From Bradyrhizobium sp. Ec3.3 (GTDB lineage Bacteria; Pseudomonadota; Alphaproteobacteria; Rhizobiales; Xanthobacteraceae): 64,000 nucleotides of DNA. The DNA lies in the NCBI RefSeq assembly GCF_000472925.1, contig NZ_AXAS01000028.1, positions 62,658-126,657 of the forward strand, written 5' to 3'. Below, in pieces: positions 37,500 through 46,731 of this stretch (positions are counted from its first letter, which is position 1; every line of letters begins with the position of its first letter). The notes under the pieces were generated by a model. That model saw only the letters and a program-made list of their open reading frames with translations, did no database searches and had not been told where the DNA came from. Made by a program: the position numbers and the translations under genes.

Positions 37500-38834
37500 T
37501 CACCACTGGCTCACCGGATCATCACCGGAGGTACGGATCTTGATGCCATGCTCCTTGGCATAGGCCGTCGACGACTTCTCGATGATCGGCCGGAGGAACG
37601 CCCAGTCGGGCGCGATCCAATCCGAGACGACCTTCCACTTGCTGCCGTCCCATTGCTGAAACGTGACACGGCCGTCACCCTCATGATTGTTCCAGGTAAC
37701 GTTGATCGAATGAAACAGCCCCTTCGCGCCCAGTGCTTCCACCCGCGCCGGATCCAGCTGGAGGTGCTCAAAGCCCCAGCGAACCTCGTCGCCCGTTAGG
37801 GTGCGCTTGCCGAACTTGGCCTGCGCGATCCGGACAGCTTCGACATTGAGGATACCGTTTACAATCCCGAGATTGTGGTAGACGCTGCCGATCCGCTTCT
37901 TGTCGTCGAGATTGCCCTTGTTCGCGCCGTAGACGGTTTTGATCACCTCCTGCAGCACCGGATATTCGGCGCCGGACGCCTGGGTCGTAATCGCGATATA
38001 GCCCTTGGCCGCATCACCCGCGGGAATAACGTCTTCCTCGGAATTGGACCAAACATTGCCGATGATGTGGTCGGCTGGGAAGCCGACCTTTTGTGCGGTC
38101 TTCAAGGCCACTGGATTCATCACGCCCCAGCCGCGCAGTACCACATAGTCCGGCTTTTCCCGTCGGATCGACAGCCACTGCGATTGCTGCTCGTTGCCCG
38201 GATGCGGAACCTCGATCTGCTCCAGGCCAAAGCCGTACTTGTCCGCGAGCAGCTTATAGATTGGGATCGTCTCCTTGCCGTAGGGCGAGCCATGATAGAG
38301 CACGACGATCTTCTTGCCGTTCAGCTTGTCCGGGCCGCCCTCTCTCGAAGCGATATAGTTTATGATTCCAGAGGTCTCGCTATAGGGATTGAGCAGCAGC
38401 GGAAAGACGTAAGGAAACACCCGGCCATCGGTCGAATCGGTACGACCATGGTTGATCGTGATCAGCGGCACCCTATCCTTGGTGATGCGGTCGATCATGG
38501 CATAGGCGATGCCGACCGACAGTGGATTCCACGCAGCGATGCCGGGACGGTTCTTCAGCCGCTCATAGACCTCTATGCCGCGCTCGACTTCGTATTGGGT
38601 CTCGCCCTCATCCCAGGTCAATTTCACGCCATTGACGCCGCCATCGCGGATGTTGATCAGATTGAGGTAGTCGATGAAGCCGCCAAAGAAGCCGGTGCCG
38701 CCGGCGGCATAAGGACCAACGCGGTAGCTCTGCAGCGGGAAAAACTGTTCGTCGGCGTGGGCCGCCGGCGTACTGGCAAGGCCGGCGGCGAGTACCGCCC
38801 CCATGATCAATTTGAAGCGTCTTAGTTTGCTCAT
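37500..38834 (-). CDS. Periplasmic substrate-binding protein, HAAT/Liv type
   Basis: 444 residues from the ATG at 38834, which has AAAGGAGCTTGCA upstream and overlaps the permease stop (ATGA). A Sec signal peptide is clear: MSKLRRFKLIMGAVLAAGLA then STPAAHA. It is longer than LivJ (~370), in the size class of ABC binding proteins for urea/amide or non-amino-acid ligands; recognisable blocks include VVLYHGSPYGKETIPIYKLL and DHIIGNVWSNSEEDVIPAGD. Operon context suggests an alkyl sulfone, sulfonate or related organosulfur ligand, which would be a new specificity for this family (inference). Confidence 0.9.
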   Translation of the reverse strand: MSKLRRFKLIMGAVLAAGLASTPAAHADEQFFPLQSYRVGPYAAGGTGFFGGFIDYLNLINIRDGGVNGVKLTWDEGETQYEVERGIEVYERLKNRPGIAAWNPLSVGIAYAMIDRITKDRVPLITINHGRTDSTDGRVFPYVFPLLLNPYSETSGIINYIASREGGPDKLNGKKIVVLYHGSPYGKETIPIYKLLADKYGFGLEQIEVPHPGNEQQSQWLSIRREKPDYVVLRGWGVMNPVALKTAQKVGFPADHIIGNVWSNSEEDVIPAGDAAKGYIAITTQASGAEYPVLQEVIKTVYGANKGNLDDKKRIGSVYHNLGIVNGILNVEAVRIAQAKFGKRTLTGDEVRWGFEHLQLDPARVEALGAKGLFHSINVTWNNHEGDGRVTFQQWDGSKWKVVSDWIAPDWAFLRPIIEKSSTAYAKEHGIKIRTSGDDPVSQW

Positions 38835-39907
38835 TGCAAGCTCCTTTGAGTAAGAGAACAAGTCGGCGCTGCCGTGCGCCTTGCAGACCAAAGGGTAGAC
38901 CAGGTGCGATCCCATAAGGCGATCAGCCCGCGTGGTTCTGCGATCAGAAACCCAATGATGAGCGCACCGATCACGATACGTTGGCTCATCTCCAGAATGC
39001 CGGAATCAAAGACGCTGCCGAGCAGAGCCGCCCCGACGCGCGACAGCAGAAGCGGGAATACAACGATGAAGGCCGCCCCGATGAAGGAGCCGCGCAACGA
39101 GCCGAGCCCGCCGATGATGATGATGATGAACAGAATCTGGAACGAACGGTCGAGATTGAAGCCGGCCGGCTCGACTGTGCGCAAATAAGCAAAGGCCCAG
39201 AGAACGCCGGCAACGCCGATAAGAAAGGACGAGATGCCGAAGGCGAGCAGCTTGGTTCGAAGCAGTGGCACGCCGATCACTTTGGCCGCGACCTCATGGT
39301 CGCGCACCGCGATGAAGTTACGGCCTGACTGGGATCGTAGCAATCGCAGTGTCAGCAAGGTCGAGATAACCACGATCGTTAGCGAAAAGACATACCGCTC
39401 CGCAGCGTTCGTGAACGAAATGCCCGCAATGGTTAGAACGGGTGCATCGATCACGCCGGACGGATTGTCGTTAGAGAACCAGCCGAATTTGGTGAGCGCC
39501 CATTGAACGAAGAATTGTGCAGTGAGAGTCGATACCGCCAGATAGAACCCCCGCAGCCGTAGGCTGGGCAATCCGAACAGGATCCCAACGGCAGCAGCGA
39601 TGCCGCCCGCCAGCACCAGATCAATCAGCAGCGGCAAGCTCGGGATGCGGAGATGAAGGTTATAGGCAGCGTACGCGCCGACCGCGAGAAAGGCGGCCGA
39701 GCCGAGCGAGACCTGTCCGGTGTATCCGGTGAGAACGTTGAGCCCCACGGCGGCCAGTGCCAGCGCCAGGAACGGCGTCAGCACTGCATCGAGCAGATAG
39801 TCGGATCCGACGAACGGAACGACACCGTAGGCGACCATCAAGACAATCGCGCCCCAGAGAGTTTCGGCCGACGGACAGCTTGATTTGCTGGAGGCGGGAA
39901 TCGCCAT
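38831..39907 (-). CDS. livM-like: ABC transporter permease, LivM type
   Basis: 358 residues with 8-10 membrane helices. The conserved permease loop appears around GRNFIAVRDHEVAAKVIGVP, followed by GGLGSLRGSFIGAAFIVVFP. It starts 3 bp after livH-like ends. Confidence 0.92.
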   Translation of the reverse strand: MAIPASSKSSCPSAETLWGAIVLMVAYGVVPFVGSDYLLDAVLTPFLALALAAVGLNVLTGYTGQVSLGSAAFLAVGAYAAYNLHLRIPSLPLLIDLVLAGGIAAAVGILFGLPSLRLRGFYLAVSTLTAQFFVQWALTKFGWFSNDNPSGVIDAPVLTIAGISFTNAAERYVFSLTIVVISTLLTLRLLRSQSGRNFIAVRDHEVAAKVIGVPLLRTKLLAFGISSFLIGVAGVLWAFAYLRTVEPAGFNLDRSFQILFIIIIIGGLGSLRGSFIGAAFIVVFPLLLSRVGAALLGSVFDSGILEMSQRIVIGALIIGFLIAEPRGLIALWDRTWSTLWSARRTAAPTCSLTQRSLQ

Positions 39908-39910
39908 TGC

Positions 39911-40801
39911 CTATACCCTCTCCACCAGCTTCTTTCCGAACAGGCCCGATGGCCGGATCAAGAGGAGCGCAAGTGCCGCGACGTAGGCTACCCAGGTCTC
40001 GATGCCACCTCCAAAGGAGGGCCCGACATAGACTTCGGCCAATTTCTCGATTGCCCCAACCACAAGCCCGCCGACGATCGCGCCTAGGATGGAATCAAAG
40101 CCGCCGAGCACCAGCACCGGCAGCGCCTTCAACACAACCAACGACAGCGAAAACTGCACACCGAGCCGCGCGCCCCACAATAGCCCGCCGACCAGCGCCA
40201 CGATCCCGGCCACTGTCCAAACTGCGGCCCAAACACGTGGCAGCCGCAGGCCGACTGCAAGCGCTGCAAACTGATCGTCAGCGACCGCACGGAACGAGAG
40301 TCCGGTGCGGGTGTAGCGAAAGAACAGCGCAAACACCGCCACCAGGCTGCCCGCAACCGCGGCCGCGAACAGGTCGAACCGGCTGATCAGCACGCCGGCG
40401 ACTTCGAATGTATCACTGATTCCGATGTCGAGCCCATGTACTTGCGTGCCCCAGAGGAGCTGTGCGGCGCCTTCGATCACGTAGGAGAGCCCGAGCGTCG
40501 CCATGAACAAGGTGATCGGGGGCTGGTTGACCAGCGGCCGCAACACCGTGCGCTCGATGGCGAGGCCCAGTACGATCATGGTGGCCAGCGTTGCCACGAG
40601 CGCCGCGGGAAGCGACGCGCCGCGTTCAACCAGGCTGACAAAGGTCAGCGCCGCGAACAGCAGCATCGCGCCTTGGGCAAAATTGAGTACGCCGGAGGCC
40701 TTGTAGATCAGCACAAAGCCGATCGCGACCAGGGAGTACATCACTCCCGACAGCAGGCCACCAATCAGCACCTCAATGAAGAACTGATAGTCGAACATCA
40801 A
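39911..40801 (-). CDS. livH-like: ABC transporter permease, LivH type
   Basis: 296 residues, eight or so membrane helices. Family blocks are GVMYSLVAIGFVLIYKASGV then LNFAQGAMLL at the N-terminus, and GGFDSILGAIVGGLVVGAIE near the C-terminus. The start overlaps the end of the LivG-type gene by 4 bp (ATGA). Confidence 0.93.
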   Translation of the reverse strand: MMFDYQFFIEVLIGGLLSGVMYSLVAIGFVLIYKASGVLNFAQGAMLLFAALTFVSLVERGASLPAALVATLATMIVLGLAIERTVLRPLVNQPPITLFMATLGLSYVIEGAAQLLWGTQVHGLDIGISDTFEVAGVLISRFDLFAAAVAGSLVAVFALFFRYTRTGLSFRAVADDQFAALAVGLRLPRVWAAVWTVAGIVALVGGLLWGARLGVQFSLSLVVLKALPVLVLGGFDSILGAIVGGLVVGAIEKLAEVYVGPSFGGGIETWVAYVAALALLLIRPSGLFGKKLVERV

Positions 40802-41727
40802 ATCGCAAACTCCATATCGTTCCCGTGGTCGCCGAGATAGGCATCGATCACGGCCGGATCGGCTCGGACTTCCTCAGGGGTGCCGTCGGCTATCTTCCGT
40901 CCGTGGTCGAGCACGGCCACGCGGTCGGACAGCCCCATCACGAGGCCGATGTCATGCTCGATCAGGACAACGGTGGCCCCGAAGCTATCGCGGGCTTTGC
41001 GCACGTAGTGCGATAACTCCTGCTTTTCGGTCAGCGTCACACCGGCGAATGGCTCGTCCAGGAGCAGGAGCTTTGGCCGGCCCACCAGCGCCCGCGCAAG
41101 CTCGACGCGCTTCTGCACGCCATAAGGCAGCGTTCCGGCTAGACTGTCCTGAACGTGATCGAGATACAGGAAGCCGATGATCTCCTTCGCCGCCGACCGG
41201 TTCTCCGCCTCGATCCGCCGCGCCAGCGGCGAGCCAACGATCTGCCGCAGAAAGCCTGCCCGGACACGGTGCGCAAGCCCCATGAGCACATTGTCGAAGA
41301 CCGAAAATCCCTTGAACAGGGCGAGATTCTGAAATGTCCGCGCCACGCCGTGGGCGGCGAGCTTTGACGTCGGCACCTCACGGAACGAATGCTCGCCGAA
41401 CCACACCTCGCCTTGATCGGGACAATAGAGTCCGCTGACGACATTGAGCAGCGAGCTCTTGCCGGCCCCGTTCGGCCCAATGACCGCACGGATTTCGGCC
41501 CCGGCGACTTGTAAATCAACATCGCGCAGTGCTGCGACACCGCCGAAGCCCAGCGAGATGTTCGAAAGTCCGAGGACCGGACTTTGAAGCGTAACAGGCT
41601 CCGCGCGGCTCACAATCGCCTTGCCGCGCTCTTGCCTCGCGTGACGGACATGTTTGTCGGGAGAATCGTCCTCCAGACCAAGCGCAGCCGCTCCTGTCGC
41701 AATCCCCGCCACTTGGCCCCCTTCCAT
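40798..41727 (-). CDS. livG-like: ABC transporter ATP-binding protein, LivG type
   Basis: 309 residues as drawn. About 45 residues precede the usual LivG start, so a later internal start is possible. Walker A GPNGAGKSS, the LivG-specific ARTFQNLALFKGFSVFDNVL, signature LPYGVQKRVELARAL and Walker B LLLLDEPFAGV are present. It follows sfnG by 11 bp. Confidence 0.92.
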   Translation of the reverse strand: MEGGQVAGIATGAAALGLEDDSPDKHVRHARQERGKAIVSRAEPVTLQSPVLGLSNISLGFGGVAALRDVDLQVAGAEIRAVIGPNGAGKSSLLNVVSGLYCPDQGEVWFGEHSFREVPTSKLAAHGVARTFQNLALFKGFSVFDNVLMGLAHRVRAGFLRQIVGSPLARRIEAENRSAAKEIIGFLYLDHVQDSLAGTLPYGVQKRVELARALVGRPKLLLLDEPFAGVTLTEKQELSHYVRKARDSFGATVVLIEHDIGLVMGLSDRVAVLDHGRKIADGTPEEVRADPAVIDAYLGDHGNDMEFAI

Positions 41728-41738
41728 AACGAACTCGA

Positions 41739-42845
41739 TTATTCGGCAGCTTGCGCCCGCACGGGCGCGCTCGCCTCGAGCTCCCGAACGAGTGGGATCA
41801 CATGCTTGCCGAAATATTCGACCTCTTCCTGGAAATGGAGGAAGCCGAGCAGGATCAGATCGGCACCAGCGCCCTTGAGCTCGATAATGCGTTCGGCGAC
41901 CTGTTGCGGGGTTCCGATCAGGTTCGAGCGGAAGCCATCATTGTATTGAACGAGGTCCTGGAAGGTGGATTTGGCCCAGTTGCCCTCGCGCTCGGGGCTG
42001 GCATTGCCGGCATTCTGGACCTCGTGGTGGAATCCGCGGACCGCATCGGGGATCGCCTTATCGATAATCTCCTGCAAGACCTCCTTGGCTTCATCTTCTG
42101 TTTGCCGGACGATACCGAAAGCATTGATTCCAATCTTAGTGCGCCAGCCCTTGCCGAAAGCCTGTTCCTTGGTCCTGATGTCCTCAACCTGGGCCTTCAG
42201 GCCGTCCGGCGTATTGCCGTTGGTGAAATACCAGTCGGATACACGGGCTGCCATGTCGCGGGCTGCTCGCGAAGAACCACCCTGAAAGATCTCCGGCAAC
42301 GGATCGAGCGGCTTTGGCTTGAGCGAATAGTCGTTGAACCGATAGAAGTCGCCTTTCAGGGTGAAGCTTTCTTCGGTCCAGATTCCACGTAGCGCGGTGA
42401 TGAATTCCTCCGAGCGGCGGTAGCGCTCGTCATGGTCCAGCCAGGGCTCGCCGATCGCATGGAATTCGCCGCGGAACCAGCCCGAGACGATGTTGACCGC
42501 AACGCGTGCATTGGTGAGCTGGCTGATCGTCGCAATCTGCTTTGCCGCAAGCGCCGGGTTCCAAGGTCCGGGAAGGAGAGCGGCGATAACCTTGAGCTTC
42601 TCGGTCGCGGCAAGGAGCGCGTGGGAGAAGCTGACGGACTCGTGCTGCTTGTCGGCGCCATAACCTGCGGTGAACCGGATCTGGCTTAAGGCATAGTCGA
42701 AGCCAGACTTCTCGGCGATTTGAGCAAGTTTGCGATTGTAATCGATATCCCAGCTGGTGCGCTGCTCGATCGAAGAAATCACAAGGCCGCCGGATACGTT
42801 CGGCACCCAATAAGCGAATTTGATCGGATTGTTGCTCACAGTCAT
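41739..42845 (-). CDS. sfnG: FMNH2-dependent dimethylsulfone monooxygenase SfnG
   Basis: 368 residues, starting at an ATG preceded by GAGGGACAAACAGG. A luciferase-like (LLM) TIM-barrel monooxygenase. MTVSNNPIKFAYWVPNVSGG at the N-terminus, then VNIVSGWFRGEFHAIGEPWL and FQGGSSRAARDMAARVSDWY, are characteristic of the SfnG/SsuD/MsuD group, with the SfnG opening. SfnG converts dimethylsulfone to methanesulfinate using reduced flavin. It is the first gene of a seven-gene operon ending at 35416. No flavin reductase gene is in the operon, so the reductase must be encoded elsewhere. A sigma-54 site for SfnR was looked for and only a mis-spaced one found. Confidence 0.9.
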   Translation of the reverse strand: MTVSNNPIKFAYWVPNVSGGLVISSIEQRTSWDIDYNRKLAQIAEKSGFDYALSQIRFTAGYGADKQHESVSFSHALLAATEKLKVIAALLPGPWNPALAAKQIATISQLTNARVAVNIVSGWFRGEFHAIGEPWLDHDERYRRSEEFITALRGIWTEESFTLKGDFYRFNDYSLKPKPLDPLPEIFQGGSSRAARDMAARVSDWYFTNGNTPDGLKAQVEDIRTKEQAFGKGWRTKIGINAFGIVRQTEDEAKEVLQEIIDKAIPDAVRGFHHEVQNAGNASPEREGNWAKSTFQDLVQYNDGFRSNLIGTPQQVAERIIELKGAGADLILLGFLHFQEEVEYFGKHVIPLVRELEASAPVRAQAAE

Positions 42846-43739
42846 CCTGTTTGTCCCTCAAGAATTAGGCTTGCGTGGAGAAGAGCGACGATCTGAGTTG
42901 GGCAGCGTTGTGCCATCACGCCCATCAAGACGGGCGCGGCTCACGTGTTGTCATAGTCGTCGTTTAGGCTATTGATTCAGAAGCGCGCTACAGCCGTCTC
43001 AGATACATTCCTGTGCGCGCGCGCATTTCAGCCGCTTCAACACAGGCACGCGCAACAGCATCGACCAGCTGTGGGCTTGGTCAAATCACTCAACTGATCG
43101 ACGATATTGTTGCGCATCATGAGCGTCCCCGGCTGTCATCATTGCGTGACCATCGTCTCAGAGAAGTCTCGACTACGCGAGTCGAAGACGAACTATTTTT
43201 CCGACGTTGGAGATAATCCGATTTTGTAATTTTTCATCAGACGCGACGTTTATTGCGCGAATGAGAACCCTCACTGGCTGAATGCCTACGACCTTGTCGC
43301 AAAGCTCACGATCGTCAGCCGACGTCTCTCTTGTTCGTCGAAAGGACTTTCGCCGATTTTCTGACAGTCAGGAGCACTCTTGCTTATTGTCCCATAAGCT
43401 TTTCTAAAACCCTCGCCATGCCCCTTCTCGGGGCAACGCACGCACCCGCTAGGATCACTGGTCCTCGCGATTTCGTCTGCATGCTGGAGCGGCCTTTTGA
43501 CTGGCTGCCGAGGTCCGCATGCTGCTCATCAAGACCAGCTGTCGCAAGCAAAACAGACATCTGGAGCGCTCGACGGGGGGATGCCTTCGTACCGCCGTGG
43601 CTGGACGCTAACTCATGCCATGCGCCATGATGACAGGCAGACGCCTCGCGGCGTCGCGCCTTGAGATGTTCATCGCTCATGGAACGGTTTTTCATTAGTG
43701 ACCGTCCATAGGAAACAATCATGGGATAGCGCACGAACC
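42846..43739. other. Upstream region of the sulfur operon, no supported gene
   Basis: Short frames without motifs. The operon promoter must lie in its first part. A near-sigma-54 sequence there has wrong spacing (see rejected items). Confidence 0.35.
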
Positions 43740-44073
43740 ATGTCCGCCGCCGACGGCGAGCGGATCGTGCAACTTTGGATCGCGGCGGCGTCTATGCTTG
43801 TGTGCGCTCCCGCCGACATCGGCGCTCTCATCTGCGACTGGGGCAAGCGCCTCAAGCTTGATCAGTCAACGCTGGCCAAACGCATCGGCGGTGATCGAAG
43901 CCGAGCACGGTCACCCGCGTGCAGAGCTGCAACTGGTGCTCCGAGCCCTCGGCGCCTCGGACTTTGGCCTGGATGCAAGGGACGAACCAATCAGTCCTAG
44001 CGCGTTCAAATCCCGCGTCGACATCCACGCCATCGCGACAAGAGCCAGAACCAGAAAGAGCACCCTTGTTTGA
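43740..44073 (+). pseudogene. HipB-like XRE antitoxin, broken by a deletion
   Basis: The first frame reads ADIGALICDWGKRLKLDQST then LAKRIGG; after ~43890 the next frame reads VIEAEHGHPRAELQLVLRAL, then DIHAIATRAR. Intact y4mF/HipB-type regulators read RIGVSRQWVxExExGKPRAE at the join, so the recognition-helix segment is deleted and the frame shifted. It lies 480 bp before an intact hipBA pair and probably belonged to a second HipBA system. Confidence 0.7.
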
Positions 44074-44431
44074 TCCGTTCGGTGGGCTATCCGCGGCCGG
44101 TCGATTGAACGATGGACGAGGCTCTGCCTCTCAGTGGCGAGCTGGACGCCACCGCGACGAAGCGTTCAATGCCCCCCACATTCATGGACGGCGGCTAGGG
44201 CTGACCCTAGTTGGTGAGCCGGTGCGTCAGGATTTGGTGAGGGGCGCTGGTCCGCGACCTTGTCGAGCTAAGTCTCGGGTAACGCCGGTACAGTTGGGTG
44301 GGTAGCTTGCTTGTAGCTTGCTCGCGTTAACAGCCCAGCAAAACCCATGCAAGTTAGGGGGAAATCGCCGCCGCATCGCCGCACTCAATAGACGGAGGGA
44401 TTCCAAAATGGGCTTTGTCCATGAATCTATT

Positions 44432-44547
44432 GGCTTACTAATGAGCCATCTCTACGTATTGCGGTCTATTTATAGATCAAATCATTGACAATTCTCGATT
44501 TGGGCTATAAATGGCCCAGTTGGGGGCATAAGGTCCATTAATGGCTC
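44432..44547 (+). promoter_or_regulatory. Three operator-like palindromes in front of hipBA
   Basis: Three 16-bp imperfect palindromes share the core AATG(A/G)(G/C)(C/T)C: GGCTTACTAATGAGCC (44432-44447), GGGCTATAAATGGCCC (44502-44517) and GGTCCATTAATGGCTC (44532-44547). Their starts are 70 and 30 bp apart, close to whole helical turns, so dimers would sit on one face of the DNA. The last one abuts the hipB start, as expected for HipB autorepression. Confidence 0.65.
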
Positions 44548-44551
44548 AGTG

Positions 44552-44887
44552 ATGATGAAGAAAACGAGACCCTATTCCCGCTACGCAAAGGAGGCGGCTG
44601 TCCTTTTAGGTCAGCTCATTCGTAAGGCGCGCATCGACCGGAAGATGACGGCCGAAGAACTCGCCGACCGCGCGGGCCTTTCTCGCGGACTCCTGCGGCG
44701 AATCGAGAACGGAGATCTCGGCTGCACGCTGGGCGCCGTCTTCGAAGCCGCCGCTATCGTTGGCGTGCCGCTGTTTGCTGCCGATGAACGCGCTCTGACC
44801 AGCGCTCTCGCATCGAATACAGCCGTAATGACGCTGATGCCGAAAGCCGTCCACACACCGCGCGCGAAACCCGATGACAGCTTCTGA
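44552..44887 (+). CDS. hipB: HipB-like XRE antitoxin
   Basis: 111 residues from the ATG at 44552; a GTG (44549) and a second ATG (44555) are adjacent. The helix-turn-helix is LIRKARIDRKMTAEELADRA followed by GLSRGLLRRIENGD. The C-terminal ~35 residues, ending PRAKPDDSF, would contact or neutralise HipA. There is hardly any ribosome site, consistent with tight control. The gene overlaps hipA by 14 bp and is preceded by three operator-like palindromes. Confidence 0.85.
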   Translation: MMKKTRPYSRYAKEAAVLLGQLIRKARIDRKMTAEELADRAGLSRGLLRRIENGDLGCTLGAVFEAAAIVGVPLFAADERALTSALASNTAVMTLMPKAVHTPRAKPDDSF

Positions 44888-46157
44888 CAAGAAGCCGACT
44901 GAAACCTATGTGTGGGTCTGGCTGCCCGGCGAGACGGTGCCGGTCGTAGCCGGCCGCTTGTTCGCTTCGGGCAATCAGTTCCTCTTCAACTACGGCCAAA
45001 GCTATCTCGCGCGCAACAACGCGATTGCACTCTACGATCCGGAATTGCCTTTACGCCGCGGCACCATTCCACTGACGCCGGGGCTGATGATGCCGAATTG
45101 CATCCGCGACGCCGCCCCTGATGCCTGGGGTCGCCGCGTCATCATCAATCGCAAATTCGGGAAGAGCGGCAAGGAGATTGATGCGGCGGAGATCGACGAA
45201 CTTACCTATCTGCTCGAATCCGGCTCGGACCGCATTGGAGCCCTCGATTTTCAGTCCTCCGCAGAAAAGTACGTCCCGAGGGAAGCTTCAGCGGCCTCGC
45301 TCGAAGAGCTTCAGGCCGCGACCGCACTCGTCGAAAAAGGAGAGCCGCTGACGCAAGACCTCGATCGCGCGCTCCTGCACGGAAGCTCGATCGGCGGCGC
45401 CCGGCCCAAGACGGCGATTACTTCAGACAGGACGAAGTACATCGTCAAGTTCTCCTCGCAGAACGACCTTTACAATGTCGTGAAAGGCGAGTTCGTGGCC
45501 ATGCGACTGGCCGCCAAAGCGGGGCTCGCCGCAGCTTCGGTCAGCCTCGAGCGCGCCGCAGGCAAAGATGTGCTGCTGATCGAGCGCTTTGATCGGAAAA
45601 AGGCCAATGGCGGATGGGAGCGCCGTGCCATGGTGTCAGCCCTGACCCTGCTTGGGCTCGATGAACTGATGGCGCGCTACGCAAGCTATGAAGATCTTGC
45701 CACCATTATCCGCCACCGGTTCACCTCGCCCAAGGAGACGCTACGCGAGTTGTACGGCCGGATGGTGTTCAACATCCTGTGCGGCAACACGGACGATCAT
45801 GCCCGCAACCACGCGGCGTTCTGGAATGGAAAAGATCTTACGCTGACGCCTGTCTACGACATCTGTCCACAAACCAGGACGGTCGGAGAAACAACGCAGG
45901 CGATGCTTATCGTAGGCAATCACCGCACGAGCCAAATTTCAGTTTGCCTTGAAGCGGCTCCGTTGTTCCTGCTCAACAAGAATGATGCCGTCGACCTGAT
46001 CGCTCGCCAGATCAAGACAATCAAGACATCCTGGAATGAGGTATGCGACGCCGCATCGCTGACGGAGGTCGACCGCAATTTCCTCTGGGGACGCCAATTC
46101 CTTAATGCGTTCGCCTTCGTCGATGCTCCTGCGGTTCTCGCCGAACTTTCCGACTGA
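44874..46157 (+). CDS. hipA: HipA serine/threonine kinase toxin
   Basis: 427 residues, apparently intact. The N-terminal subdomain (PLTPGLMMPNCIRDAAPDAW), the ATP-binding Gly loop GSSIGGARPK, the catalytic loop CGNTDDHARNHAAFW and the metal-binding YDICP are all present. E. coli HipA phosphorylates glutamyl-tRNA synthetase and induces persistence. This protein belongs to the longer y4mE/HipA branch common in rhizobia. With hipB it forms a type II toxin-antitoxin module that may stabilise the island. Confidence 0.92.
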   Translation: MTASDKKPTETYVWVWLPGETVPVVAGRLFASGNQFLFNYGQSYLARNNAIALYDPELPLRRGTIPLTPGLMMPNCIRDAAPDAWGRRVIINRKFGKSGKEIDAAEIDELTYLLESGSDRIGALDFQSSAEKYVPREASAASLEELQAATALVEKGEPLTQDLDRALLHGSSIGGARPKTAITSDRTKYIVKFSSQNDLYNVVKGEFVAMRLAAKAGLAAASVSLERAAGKDVLLIERFDRKKANGGWERRAMVSALTLLGLDELMARYASYEDLATIIRHRFTSPKETLRELYGRMVFNILCGNTDDHARNHAAFWNGKDLTLTPVYDICPQTRTVGETTQAMLIVGNHRTSQISVCLEAAPLFLLNKNDAVDLIARQIKTIKTSWNEVCDAASLTEVDRNFLWGRQFLNAFAFVDAPAVLAELSD

Positions 46158-46344
46158 AGCCTGTCTTCATCGCCGAGGGGCGACAGCATCCCACGCGCGC
46201 GCCGGAGCCCACAGCTGCGGCACGGCCGCGTCGAGACATTTGCCGAGCATATCTGACCGCCGAGGCCGTCGGGCCGGCTCGCTAGCAATCAAGCCGTCAA
46301 AAAAAATACACAGAACGGTATTTCTAGGGCTCTTTCTGCGCAGT

Positions 46345-46359
46345 TGGCACGACTCTTGA
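46345..46359 (+). promoter_or_regulatory. Sigma-54-like -24/-12 element
   Basis: TGGCAC-N5-TTGA: the -24 half is perfect, while the -12 half has GA instead of GC. Downstream, GAAAGGAGACAACA precedes an ATG at 46437 that opens a 25-codon frame ending at 46514 (MRTAIVLRHGKQGPEVLELC...). No TGT-N10-ACA site is visible upstream. Confidence 0.35.
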
Positions 46360-46509
46360 GTTTCTCTCTTTGCGCAGCGGCAGGAGGGGCTGAGCAGCAT
46401 CTTTGACTGATTTTCTCATTTGAAAGGAGACAACAATGAGGACGGCGATTGTGCTGAGGCACGGGAAGCAGGGCCCCGAGGTCCTAGAACTGTGCCGGCA
46501 CCTGGCTGA

Positions 46510-46623
46510 TTAACGCCGCGAGCCGGCGAATACGGAGCGAAGAGAGTCGGCTCGGCGCGCCTCGTGCAAGTGCTGCTCAAAGTCCTCTGACCCGGACCGC
46601 CCCACTTCCTGCTGTTGCAACAT
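46510..46623 (-). CDS. Possible small protein behind a tts box (37 aa)
   Basis: From the ATG at 46623 the minus strand reads MLQQQEVGRSGSEDFEQHLH, then EARRADSLRS and a basic end. It is the first ATG frame of any length after the tts-box-like sequence at 46732-46751, about 110 bp away. There is no good ribosome site. It might be the stub of a lost type III effector gene or simply noise. Confidence 0.25.
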   Translation of the reverse strand: MLQQQEVGRSGSEDFEQHLHEARRADSLRSVFAGSRR

Positions 46624-46731
46624 GGCATCGTCGGCCTGCCAATGACCTGGATCGAATCGATTGGAATAGTTTAGGTCCACACCAACCCTCCGTGTCCGAA
46701 GTCAAATCAGATCAGGTTGCCTACCCCGCCT

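Noticed and set aside
37875..38825. 316-codon plus-strand frame opposite the binding-protein gene
   Set aside because: Antisense shadow of a clear substrate-binding protein with signal peptide.
42925..42945. TGGCAC...TGCC upstream of sfnG on the minus strand, a possible SfnR/sigma-54 promoter
   Set aside because: GG and GC are 9 bp apart instead of the strictly required 10.
46640..46680. AATCGATTGG, a possible nod-box core
   Set aside because: Neither strand shows an ATC-N9-GAT pair around it.
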